DNA from: Caecibacter massiliensis
Lineage (GTDB): Bacteria; Bacillota; Negativicutes; Veillonellales; Megasphaeraceae
Length of the DNA stretch: 64,000 bases
Assembly (NCBI GenBank): GCA_900095875.1
Contig: LT608311.1
Location: forward strand, 868,001-932,000
Direction: 5' to 3'
Shown here: positions 26,973-34,578 of the stretch, piece after piece
Layout of the letters: the number at the start of each line of letters is the position of its first letter
How positions within the stretch are numbered: position 1 is the first letter of the stretch
The notes under the pieces: generated by a model
What the model saw: the letters and a program-made list of their open reading frames with translations, nothing else
The model's database searches: none
Told to the model about the DNA's origin: nothing
Translations under genes and position numbers: made by a program

Positions 26973-27019
26973 CTCCCTCATGTATAATAGTAAAAATATT
27001 TTACATATACATGAGGGAG
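26973..27019. repeat. Perfect 14-bp inverted repeat upstream of SDR pseudogene
   Basis: Arms CTCCCTCATGTATA (26973-26986) and TATACATGAGGGAG (27006-27019), with a 19-bp AT-rich centre that is itself nearly palindromic (TAAAAATATTTTA). It overlaps the likely ribosome binding region of the deleted SDR gene and sits between it and the formamidase gene. It could be an operator, or a terminator for the formamidase transcript arriving from the right. Confidence 0.6.
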
Positions 27020-27063
27020 GATGCGGAAAAATCTTTTAGGGAATTGTGAAAAATATTTTTGCT

Positions 27064-28353
27064 CTACAAACTATACTGTTCTTTGATCATATCCCATAGC
27101 CCCAACTTTTTCAGTTTTTCTATAGGAGCTCTGAATGTAGCCGTCACGGTTCCCGGAGCCCGGCCAATTTCTAATCCGCCACTAATAGTAATGCGATTCA
27201 TGACCTGAGGCACTGTCATATCAAGTAAATCTGCCGCACGTTGCATGGCACATTCAATAGCAATATTCAAATTAGCTCCTGTCCCTATAAAAGAAATAGG
27301 AGCAGCTTCTTCAAGTTTCACCCCCCATTTATCAGCCTCTTGTTGTGCCAGTATCCTTTCTGTATCGGTAAGCGGCTTAGCAAGATACGGCAAATCTTCC
27401 AACAGAGGCAGCAAGATTGGACCATCAAGAGTCAATCCTTTGATGACCGAAACCTGCAAAATCACAATACCCGATACATCACAGGTATGACCGGCAATTT
27501 CTCCGTCTCCCTGCAATGCGTGCATATCACCTACGTAAACACCGCCACCGGGAACACGAACTGGTGCAATGAGTACAGATCCTGCCCTGACTCTGTTAAT
27601 ATCCATATGCCCATCGGTGACAGTTTTCAATTCTTCTTCACTTTGCGCATATTCATGAGGAGCGCTTACAAGAAATTGTCCAAAATCACGGGCATTATGA
27701 GAATCCGGAGTATTGACAGGCGGCGTCGTTCCTAATTGCCCTAAAAAAGGTCTCAATCGTGTAGCTATACCTGGCAAATCATGTGGGGCCAGTGTTACCA
27801 CAGGATTCTGAATAGAATTATCTGGCGTCTGCATAAATGTACGACCAGAATGAGCTGCCGCTTCAGCTCCTTTTTGATCAAGTGTGACCCCGATTGTGTG
27901 ATTATCATCGAATGCAATCGTATATCCACTGGTGAAAGCGAAAGGCGCTACAGGAGCATCACAGTTTTTGCAACGAATAGCATCCTGTCCAATTCCCTTA
28001 ATGACCGTCTCCTCATATAAAGTGCCACACTGAGGACATTTCCCAGCAACAAATGGATCCCCCAGACACCTGTCAGGAAAGACTTTATCATTACCTGACG
28101 CCGTACCATGCGATGTAATTTGAACCGAAACAATCTTAATCGCAATTGCATCTCCAACCTCAGCATTTTCTACTTTCACAGGTGTTGTCACTTCGTGACC
28201 CCCACGGATAGCAGGGGTTAACATTGGTCCCCAACAGCCCGGTGCCGTGTTAGCAACAATATATCCTCCATCCGCTACCGGGCCTGTCATAGGAACATCT
28301 GGTCCTAAAATACCGTTTGTAAATGTGTTGACAAAAATTGTACGTTTAGCCAT
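27064..28353 (-). CDS. Acetamidase/formamidase family protein
   Basis: 429 residues of the FmdA/AmdA family, which hydrolyses formamide or short amides to ammonia and the acid. Family parts: DVPMTGPVADGGYIVANTAPG, IKIVSVQITSHGTASG, SAPHEY, RVPGGGVYVGDMHALQGDGE, and ISFIGTGANLNIA. A four-Cys insert, CPQC and CKNC (residues of about 103-136), resembles a zinc ribbon, a feature of part of this family. AGGAGGTGG precedes the ATG. An IS3 element lies 245 bp upstream and a truncated sigma-54 regulator beyond it, so its original regulation may be lost. Confidence 0.9.
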   Translation of the reverse strand: MAKRTIFVNTFTNGILGPDVPMTGPVADGGYIVANTAPGCWGPMLTPAIRGGHEVTTPVKVENAEVGDAIAIKIVSVQITSHGTASGNDKVFPDRCLGDPFVAGKCPQCGTLYEETVIKGIGQDAIRCKNCDAPVAPFAFTSGYTIAFDDNHTIGVTLDQKGAEAAAHSGRTFMQTPDNSIQNPVVTLAPHDLPGIATRLRPFLGQLGTTPPVNTPDSHNARDFGQFLVSAPHEYAQSEEELKTVTDGHMDINRVRAGSVLIAPVRVPGGGVYVGDMHALQGDGEIAGHTCDVSGIVILQVSVIKGLTLDGPILLPLLEDLPYLAKPLTDTERILAQQEADKWGVKLEEAAPISFIGTGANLNIAIECAMQRAADLLDMTVPQVMNRITISGGLEIGRAPGTVTATFRAPIEKLKKLGLWDMIKEQYSL

Positions 28354-28506
28354 ATTGCCACCTCCTCACAGAATATCTGTTTTTATATTGCCTATATATA
28401 ATTTATTCTCCTAATCAACGCAATTTCCTTTTTAACATTTTTCCAATTCTCATATATTGCATAAAGAATATTGGCGACACGATAAATTTCTTTGTACGTG
28501 TATCAT

Positions 28507-28560
28507 AAAAAAAGCCCCTACCAGCTATGTAATTCTTCATATTACACAGCTGGCAGGGAC
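28507..28560 (-). terminator. Terminator-like hairpin beside the IS3 element
   Basis: An imperfect stem (GCCCCTACCAGCTATGTAAT with ATTACACAGCTGGCAGGGAC) is followed on the minus strand by a T-run. It would end transcripts coming leftward from the IS side; its original gene is no longer visible. A related hairpin lies at 30737-30780. Confidence 0.6.
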
Positions 28561-28598
28561 CTTGTATCAAGGCCGGACTATAATTGACCTAAAGGAAG

Positions 28599-30235
28599 TG
28601 CGGACGAAATCTTGGACCTGATTTAGGATAAATCAGGAGGTTCAAGCGTAATGTATTCATACGATGATCGCATGAGGGCTGTCAAACTATATATTCAGTA
28701 TGATTATAGTCTTTCGTCTGTCCAGCATGAATTAGGATATCCCAAAAATCGAAAGACTCTGAAGGCATGGTATAAAGAATTTGAGGAAACGAAAGGATTG
28801 CATAAAAAATCTTCAAGAAGGCTTAAATATTCTCATGAACAGAAGCAACTGGCAATCAACTACTATTATGAACATGGGCGGTGTCTTGCTAGAACGGTTC
28901 GCAAACTTGGCTTCCCAAGCCGCACCGTATTAGGCGAATGGCTGCAAGAAATACATCCAGAAGATTTTCCCTATTGTACGCAAAGCACATCTTTAGTAAA
29001 ATTAACAAAAGCCCAAAAAGAGCAAGCTGTATTGGATTTATGCTCACGTACTGGATCTGCCAAGGATGTTGCTGACCAATATGATGTCAGTCGAATTTCA
29101 CTTTATGCCTGGAAGCACAAGCTTTTTCCCGATTGGAGACCTACCCAGATGACGAAAGATAAGGCGGAATATCACTCTACATCTAAAAATATAGAAATTC
29201 TAAAATGCGAAGTAAAAACATTAACGGATGAGGCAAACCAGCTAAGACAGCAGGTCCATCGGTTGAAATTAGAAAAAGAAGCACTTGAGATAGCAGCAAA
29301 ATTAATAAAAAAAGACCAGGGCATCAGTCTTGATACTCTATCGAACAGAGAAAAGGCTATAGTGATTGGTGTCCTTAGAAATAGATATAGCCTTAAGGAG
29401 TTATTGATAATATGCCACCTTTCAAAAAGCAGTTACTGTTATCAGAAGAAGGTACTCTCTGAACCGGATAAATACAAAGAAGCTCGGGAACAACTTCGGT
29501 CAATCTTTACGGAAACTTACGAAAGCTACGGTTATCGCCGTATGCATCTATGTTTGAAGAAACCAGATGGCAGTAATTATTCAGAAAAGGTCATTCGTCG
29601 CTTAATGCGGGAAGAAGGACTTATTGTTAAATGCATAAAGCACAAGAAATATAGTTCTTATCAGGGTGAAATCAGCCCAGCAGTAGAAAATTTACTGCAA
29701 CGAGACTTCCATTCAGAAAAGCCAAATGAGAAGTGGCTGACCGATATCACAGAATTCCGTATTCCTGATGGGAAAGTCTATCTTTCTCCTGTCATTGATT
29801 GTTTTGACGGTCTTCCTGTAGCATGGACCATAGGAACTTCTCCCAACGCAGAGCTTGTTAACACCATGTTGGACACCGCCATTACTACCTTAAAGAATGG
29901 TGAACGGCCAATAGTGCATTCCGATTGGGGGGCACATTATCGTTGGCCAGGGTGGATTGAACGAATAGAAAATTCAGGTCTGATCCGTTCTATGTCCAAG
30001 AAGGGGTGTTCTCCAGACAACTCAGCTTGTGAGGGCTTTTTCGGACGTCTCAAGAATGAATTATTTTACAATCGTTCTTGGTCAACGGTAACTATACAAG
30101 AGTTCATGGATATACTGGATCAATATATCCACTGGTATGCTGAAAAAAGGATTAAAGTTTCACTTGGCGGTATGAGTCCAATACAATATAGGAAGATGCA
30201 GGGCATTGCGGTGTAGGTCCAAAAAAATATCCGCA
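28599..30235 (+). mobile_element. IS3-family insertion sequence
   Basis: Carries one transposase gene. The ends form an imperfect inverted repeat: TGCGGACGAAATCTTGGACCT at 28599-28619, against TGCGGATATTTTTTTGGACCT read inward from 30235. I see no clear target duplication (AAG at the left, CCC at the right), consistent with a deletion next to the element. The right end abuts a sigma-54 regulator in mid-gene. Confidence 0.8.
28651..30216 (+). CDS. IS3-family transposase (single fused frame)
   Basis: 521 residues. The N-terminal half carries several HTH units of the helix-turn-helix 28/29 type (RAVKLYIQYDYSLSSVQHEL, AKDVADQYDVSRISLYAWKH) and a leucine-zipper-like coiled coil (LTDEANQLRQQVHRLKLEKE). 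The C-terminal half is the rve integrase: HTH_21 (YESYGYRRMHLCL), then D (WLTDITEF), D (IVHSDWG) and E (SACEGFFGRLKNE). In most IS3 elements these halves are two frames joined by -1 frameshifting; here they are one continuous frame. It appears intact. Confidence 0.9.
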   Translation: MYSYDDRMRAVKLYIQYDYSLSSVQHELGYPKNRKTLKAWYKEFEETKGLHKKSSRRLKYSHEQKQLAINYYYEHGRCLARTVRKLGFPSRTVLGEWLQEIHPEDFPYCTQSTSLVKLTKAQKEQAVLDLCSRTGSAKDVADQYDVSRISLYAWKHKLFPDWRPTQMTKDKAEYHSTSKNIEILKCEVKTLTDEANQLRQQVHRLKLEKEALEIAAKLIKKDQGISLDTLSNREKAIVIGVLRNRYSLKELLIICHLSKSSYCYQKKVLSEPDKYKEAREQLRSIFTETYESYGYRRMHLCLKKPDGSNYSEKVIRRLMREEGLIVKCIKHKKYSSYQGEISPAVENLLQRDFHSEKPNEKWLTDITEFRIPDGKVYLSPVIDCFDGLPVAWTIGTSPNAELVNTMLDTAITTLKNGERPIVHSDWGAHYRWPGWIERIENSGLIRSMSKKGCSPDNSACEGFFGRLKNELFYNRSWSTVTIQEFMDILDQYIHWYAEKRIKVSLGGMSPIQYRKMQGIAV

Positions 30236-30240
30236 CCCCC

Positions 30241-30732
30241 GTCCTGACATTAAAAATACCAGCCTTACACGACCGTCCTGAAGATATCAAAGGCTTAATC
30301 TGTTTCTTTTTACAGAAATATAATGTCCAATACAGCCGGAATATACTGATGTTTTCGCCCTTAGTATTATCTATATTAAAAAAATATCCCTGGCCTGGAA
30401 ACATCAGAGAATTAGAGACCTTTATTGAGAAAATTGTAATCACAGCCGATTCTGACACCATCGACGAAACATTTATCAAAAATACACTAGAAGAATATAC
30501 AGGAAATCACTTTAGCCTGGATAACTCAAAGCCTGATACGACTGTAATTCCTAAAGGCAATTTTTCCGAAGATCAAAGTCATATCGTTGTGAAGATTAAT
30601 ACATTAGAGAAAATGGAGGAAGAAATAATCAGACTGCTTCTGCAAAAAGAAAACGGAAACAAACAGAGTTTAGCTACCAAATTAGGGATTAGTCGTGCCA
30701 CAATCTGGAATAAATTAAAAGAAAAAAAGTAA
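30241..30732 (+). pseudogene. Sigma-54-dependent regulator, C-terminal remnant cut by IS3
   Basis: The open frame enters directly from the IS3 end as VLTLKIPALHDRPEDIKGL, the end of the sigma-54 AAA+ domain, followed by KYPWPGNIRELETFIEK and a C-terminal Fis-type HTH (EIIRLLLQKENGNKQSLATK). The upstream two thirds, including Walker motifs, is absent from both sides of the IS. It resembles PrpR-type activators like the one at 34579. It may once have controlled nearby amide or acyl-amino-acid genes. Confidence 0.8.
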
Positions 30733-30736
30733 TAAA

Positions 30737-30780
30737 AAGAACCCTGTCAGCAGTTCCCCTATTTGCTGGCAGGGTTCTTT
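30737..30780. terminator. Bidirectional terminator
   Basis: The stem AAGAACCCTGTCAGCA pairs with TGCTGGCAGGGTTCTT, between the convergent regulator remnant and XRE gene. Confidence 0.82.
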
Positions 30781-30984
30781 CTATTCATCTTTCAGGCCTG
30801 TAATGTAATCCAGGGACACGTTATAAAAACGTGCTAATATAATCAACTTCTCCACAGAAATTTTTCGTTTTCCTAATTCATACATACCGTATGCTTCCTG
30901 TGTGCAATTTAAAAGTTTAGCAACTTCTCGTTGAGATAATTTTCGTTCCCGCCGCAATATTCGCAGTCGAGCATAGTATTCCAT
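30781..30984 (-). CDS. XRE-family helix-turn-helix regulator
   Basis: 67 residues, essentially a single Cro/CI-type HTH domain: LRILRRERKLSQREVAKLLN, then a recognition helix (TQEAYGMYELGKRKIS) and the usual VEKLIILARFYNVSLDYI tail. It binds DNA as a dimer. No adjacent toxin or prophage gene shows its target, and its promoter lies in the AT-rich gap to the right. Confidence 0.88.
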   Translation of the reverse strand: MEYYARLRILRRERKLSQREVAKLLNCTQEAYGMYELGKRKISVEKLIILARFYNVSLDYITGLKDE

Positions 30985-31590
30985 ATATCTTTCCCCACCC
31001 TCCTATAATTATCTTAATTTAGTATAATACACTTTGCATAGTTTTGCAAAAACATTATCTATACGTTTTTCTTATTGCTTTAGGAGGTTTAATTTTTCTC
31101 ACTTATATTAATAAAGATATCCTATTTTTTATTATAAATATTTAAGTGTTGTGTCGCATTTTTTCTTCTCAACATATAGACAAAATACATATTTTCGCCA
31201 TATAATCTATGTGTTATAATCATTTTCTGTAAAGTGCAGTATTATATTATGTTTATTTATGCTAATTAATATTAATATTTATATATTTTTAAAACAAATA
31301 CTAGATACAAATCTATTTCATCCGATGTTTATTTCGGTGATTTATCAATCAAAATATAATTATATTATCATCGCAATTCATTGATATCCGGAAAGACATT
31401 CAAAGTTTTTATACACGAATGAGTTCCGATAAATATTTCTAAAATAAATGATAAAAAAATCATCCATTTGTTTTCTCTTTACTTTGATATATACCGTGAT
31501 ATAATGAAGTTGCCTATAGCAAAACAAATATTTTATTTAAAAATCTTTGCTAAAAGTCTGAAAATATTTCGAGAGGGGCTGTCTTTTCCA
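30985..31590. other. AT-rich intergenic region with M20 gene promoter
   Basis: About 600 bp of very AT-rich DNA with no supported gene. Near its right end TTTACT (31478-31483), a 16-bp spacer and TATAAT (31500-31505) form a convincing promoter for the M20 amidohydrolase. This placement rules out a start at 31468 for that gene. The XRE promoter lies near the left end. Confidence 0.65.
31478..31505 (+). promoter_or_regulatory. Promoter of M20 amidohydrolase gene
   Basis: TTTACT, a 16-bp spacer, then TATAAT, giving a transcript start near 31512 and an ~80-nt leader before ATG 31591. Confidence 0.65.
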
Positions 31591-32838
31591 ATGATTAATG
31601 TAAAAGCGTTAGCAGATGCTCACTATGATGAATTAGTTAAATTACGTCGTTATTTTCATGAACATCCGGAATTGTCCAACATAGAAGATGCGACATGCGA
31701 TACAATCCAAAAAAAGTTGGAAGAATATGGAATCCGCACCGAAGTCGTGGAACACGGTGGCGTTTTCGGTTTTATTGACAATGGCCCTGGTAAAACTGTT
31801 CTGATGCGTGCCGATATTGATGGTCTTCCTATTCAGGAAACAGAAACCAATCTGAATCAGAAACGTGTATGTGTTTCCAAAAATCCTGGTGTAATGCACG
31901 CCTGCGGTCATGACGGCCATATTTCCATGCTGCTCACAGAAGCTAAAATCCTGCAGGAAATCAAAGACCAGTGGTCCGGACGCGTCATTTTCATGTTTGA
32001 ACGAGCCGAAGAAGGCTCCGATGCGACACAGCACCTCATGCCGTACCTGCTCAAACAGAATATCGACTACTGTTACGGTACCCATGTCCGCTGGGATGTA
32101 CCGGCTGGTAAAATCAATGTAGAACAGGGAGCAGCCATGGCCGGCGGTTTTGCCTTCCAGATTAAAATCAAAGGTCACGGCGGTCATGGTTCTCGTCCAG
32201 ACCTGTCCCAGAGCCCTATTGACTGTTTCCATGCATTCTATGGCAATCTGCAGGCACTGCGCATGCGCGATGTCAATCCATTGGAATGTCTGACTCTTTC
32301 TATCGGTACAGTCCAGGCCGGCTCTGCCTATAACGTCATCCCGAATGAACTCTTCTTCGGTGGTTCATCCCGTTTCTTCAGTTATGAACATGCTGGCAAA
32401 AAATTCTACGATGACTTCCTCAAACTTCTCAAAAACGAATGCGACAACTACGATTGCACTTATGAACTGGTCCGCATGAAACAACCGCTGCTGGAAGTAC
32501 GCAACAATCCTGTCTGCGGAGATTATGCCCGCAAAGCTGTTGCCAAATATCTCGGCGAAGACGCCCTGTACGATGTAGAACCTTGGATGGCTTCCGAAAC
32601 CTTTGGTCTGACTTTGTCCCTCTTCCCGGGAGTCTTTACGTTTACCGGCATTGCCAATAAAGAAAAAGGCTGCGGCGGAAACCATCATACCCCCCAGTTT
32701 GATATTGATGAAGAAGGCCTGCGTGCCGGTGTCGTTGCCGGTGTCGGTTATACTCTTGAAATGCTCGCTGCCAAACCGGAAATCGAATTCAAACAGAATA
32801 CAGAAGATCCGGTACAGCTCGGCCTGCGTGGTATGTAA
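31591..32838 (+). CDS. M20-family amidohydrolase/carboxypeptidase
   Basis: 415 residues from ATG 31591 (MINVKALADAHYDELVKLRR), with GAGAGGGG upstream. A longer frame to 31468 starts before the promoter and encodes an unrelated AT-rich tail. Family M20D (hippurate / N-acyl-amino-acid hydrolase type), dinuclear zinc: RRYFHEHPELS, MHACGHDGHIS (first metal site), FERAEEGSD (catalytic Glu and metal), a GHGGHGSRPD dimerisation-domain motif, and GGNHHTPQFDID near the C-terminus. It likely releases amino acids from N-acyl conjugates in the cytoplasm. A terminator follows. Confidence 0.9.
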   Translation: MINVKALADAHYDELVKLRRYFHEHPELSNIEDATCDTIQKKLEEYGIRTEVVEHGGVFGFIDNGPGKTVLMRADIDGLPIQETETNLNQKRVCVSKNPGVMHACGHDGHISMLLTEAKILQEIKDQWSGRVIFMFERAEEGSDATQHLMPYLLKQNIDYCYGTHVRWDVPAGKINVEQGAAMAGGFAFQIKIKGHGGHGSRPDLSQSPIDCFHAFYGNLQALRMRDVNPLECLTLSIGTVQAGSAYNVIPNELFFGGSSRFFSYEHAGKKFYDDFLKLLKNECDNYDCTYELVRMKQPLLEVRNNPVCGDYARKAVAKYLGEDALYDVEPWMASETFGLTLSLFPGVFTFTGIANKEKGCGGNHHTPQFDIDEEGLRAGVVAGVGYTLEMLAAKPEIEFKQNTEDPVQLGLRGM

Positions 32839-32866
32839 GTCACGGCGAATCACCATAAAAAAAGTG

Positions 32867-32918
32867 GGGCTGTAACAAAATGAGCTTTATGAGCTCATTT
32901 TGTTACAGCCCTCTTTTA
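32867..32918 (+). terminator. Rho-independent terminator with GCTGTAACAAAA stem
   Basis: The stem GGGCTGTAACAAAATGAGCT is a perfect match to its partner AGCTCATTTTGTTACAGCCC, and T-rich sequence follows. The GCTGTAACAAAA stem recurs at 56398. Confidence 0.87.
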
Positions 32919-32974
32919 GTTTTCAGTTTGTAGTGGATAGTTTGTAAAAAGGATACGATAAAATAAAAGTTTTT

Positions 32975-33007
32975 CTTCAAACTTCAAACATCAAACTTCA
33001 AACTTTT
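32975..33007. repeat. Short imperfect tandem repeat of TTCAAAC
   Basis: Four TTCAAAC-like units (one ATCAAAC variant) run between the terminator and the toxin gene. No function is evident. Confidence 0.55.
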
Positions 33008-33068
33008 CAATAAACAAGATGGCATATGTTTGCAAATGGTATTATGTTACAGCCAGTTCCTGTCTGAT

Positions 33069-33329
33069 TTATTTTTTATAATGGTAACGACAGGCTAGAA
33101 TATTAATAGTTTCCTCTTCTATGTTATAAATTAACCGATCTTTTTCATTGATCCGGCGACTCCAAAAACCTGCCAGCGGTCCTACCAGTGGTTCTGGCTT
33201 ACCAATCCCCGTATTGCCATTGCGGCTGATATCCTGAATCAACTGATTGATCCGTTTTAGCGTTTTCCTGTCTTCTTTCTGCCAATACAAATAGTCCTGC
33301 CAAGCATTATCCGTAAAGGGTTTATTCAT
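33069..33329 (-). CDS. yoeB: YoeB/Txe-family toxin (mRNA interferase)
   Basis: 86 residues from ATG 33329 (MNKPFTDNAWQDYLYW), overlapping the antitoxin stop. YoeB cleaves mRNA in the ribosomal A site. Landmarks: KPEPLVGPLAGFWSRRINEK with the catalytic Glu/Arg region, DRLIYNIEEE, and the C-terminal ACRYHYKK carrying the His-Tyr catalytic pair. It is second gene of a type II toxin-antitoxin operon, with typical size and order (antitoxin first). Confidence 0.93.
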   Translation of the reverse strand: MNKPFTDNAWQDYLYWQKEDRKTLKRINQLIQDISRNGNTGIGKPEPLVGPLAGFWSRRINEKDRLIYNIEEETINILACRYHYKK

Positions 33330-33585
33330 CATCAGGCTCCAGCAATTCATGCATCCGGCTCTTTCCCGTTTCTAACTGCTGTTTTGATTCCATCAGCCAG
33401 CGATAGTTTTCTTTATTTCCCAGAACATGAATATTTTCCATCAGATTATTATACATATCTTCAGACAGGACAATGACATTCTTATTTTCCTTGCGCGTTA
33501 CAACGAGCGGTTCATAATCTTCCACGATTCGATCCATATGCGCCTTCATGTGGTCACGGAATTGAGTATAATTGACAGCCATCAT
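33322..33585 (-). CDS. yefM: YefM/Phd-family antitoxin
   Basis: 87 residues from ATG 33585 (MMAVNYTQFRDHMKAHMDRI), with GGGAG eight bases upstream. The N-terminal Phd/YefM DNA-binding fold is followed by an acidic toxin-binding tail (MHELLEPDDE). It neutralises YoeB and represses the operon. Its stop overlaps the toxin start by 8 bp, giving coupled translation. Confidence 0.93.
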   Translation of the reverse strand: MMAVNYTQFRDHMKAHMDRIVEDYEPLVVTRKENKNVIVLSEDMYNNLMENIHVLGNKENYRWLMESKQQLETGKSRMHELLEPDDE

Positions 33586-33607
33586 TTCAATCACTCCCTT
33601 TAATTTG

Positions 33608-33636
33608 ATTATAACGTACGAATTTCTGTACGTCAA
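33608..33636 (-). promoter_or_regulatory. yefM-yoeB promoter with palindromic operator
   Basis: TTGACG (33636-33631), a 17-bp spacer, TATAAT (33613-33608). Between the boxes lie the inverted hexamers GTACGT/ACGTAC (33628-33633 and 33614-33619), close to the TGTACA half-sites known for YefM operators; bound YefM would block polymerase. Confidence 0.7.
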
Positions 33637-33655
33637 TAAATAGGAATATATCATG

Positions 33656-33692
33656 AAAAATCCCCTCTTACAGGAAAATCTATAAGAGGGGA
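33656..33692 (-). terminator. Rho-independent terminator of NAD(P)-binding protein gene
   Basis: The stem TCCCCTCTTA pairs with TAAGAGGGGA (one T:T-free long stem) and is followed on the minus strand by ATTTTTC. Confidence 0.75.
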
Positions 33693-33737
33693 GGGTAAGG
33701 AGCAGAATGGCTATTCCTGCGTTATATTCAAAATGTC

Positions 33738-34370
33738 TCAGGCACGAACGACGGAGATGCGCTGCTTAATATGCTGGCCCTTTTCGATTTCATCGACCAT
33801 GGCAATAGCATAATCAGCATAGGAAATAATCGATTCCTGCTTGCTATTCAGGGTGAATTCTTCACCGGCCAGGAGGTACTTACCTGTCCGCTGACCATCG
33901 GCCTGAAAATCAGCAGCCGGGCTGATATAGGTCCATTTCACATCGTTTCTCTGGCGTAATTCAGCCAGGGCTTTGCCCATGGCATTGGCCAGCGGTTTGA
34001 AAGCATCGGGGAAATCCGGCGTATTAACGAGCTGGGTCGTATGGTCTGGGTCAACATAGAGCGAACCAGCACCACCGACGATGAGCAGCCGGACATTCGT
34101 CCCGGAAAGGATATCGGCCAGATGAGCGGTCGTCGTCGAATGTCCCGGCAGTGCTTCCGGCGTCCAGGCCCCAAAGGCGTCGACGACGGCATCGAAGCCC
34201 TGCAGGTCTTCTTTCGTCAAAGCAAGGATATCTTTCTTAATATACGTTTTGGCTGGCGTTTCATTGATATCATGACGACCAAAGGCAACTACTTCATGAC
34301 CTCTCTGTAAGGCTTCGGCAATAACTTTTTTGGCAACGCGGCCATCGGCTGCTACAACTGCAATTTTCAT
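33738..34370 (-). CDS. NAD(P)-binding Rossmann-fold protein (NmrA/atypical SDR-like)
   Basis: 210 residues from ATG 34370 (MKIAVVAADGRVAKKVIAEA), with AAGGGAG upstream; an earlier in-frame start at 34406 lacks one. It has an atypical SDR nucleotide-binding loop (AADGRVAKKV instead of GATGxxG), VVAFGRHD, FDAVVDAFGAWTPE, and VRLLIVGGAGSLYVDPDH. Such proteins bind NADPH and act as reductases or redox sensors. It is monocistronic; the substrate is unknown. Confidence 0.85.
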   Translation of the reverse strand: MKIAVVAADGRVAKKVIAEALQRGHEVVAFGRHDINETPAKTYIKKDILALTKEDLQGFDAVVDAFGAWTPEALPGHSTTTAHLADILSGTNVRLLIVGGAGSLYVDPDHTTQLVNTPDFPDAFKPLANAMGKALAELRQRNDVKWTYISPAADFQADGQRTGKYLLAGEEFTLNSKQESIISYADYAIAMVDEIEKGQHIKQRISVVRA

Positions 34371-34578
34371 AGTATGTGCTCCCTTCTGAGAAGCCTGGCT
34401 TCTCACGACCTAATGCATTTGATGTAATATTTTTAATTACTTTTCATAAGTGATACTATACCAGGTTCTCTGATTAATGTCAACTTTTTCATTACATTTA
34501 ATCCATATTTAATTTTTAGAAGTTTCATGCTATACTACAGGTGTGTGATAAGTCGGAATACAGGGAAAAGAGAATATT

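Noticed and set aside
26610-26981. A 123-residue SDR-like protein as an intact gene
   Set aside because: It lacks the catalytic region and its true C-terminus lies in another frame; treated as a pseudogene.
31468-31590. N-terminal extension of the M20 amidohydrolase
   Set aside because: It begins before the likely -10 box, lacks a ribosome binding site and encodes an AT-driven tail not found in the family.
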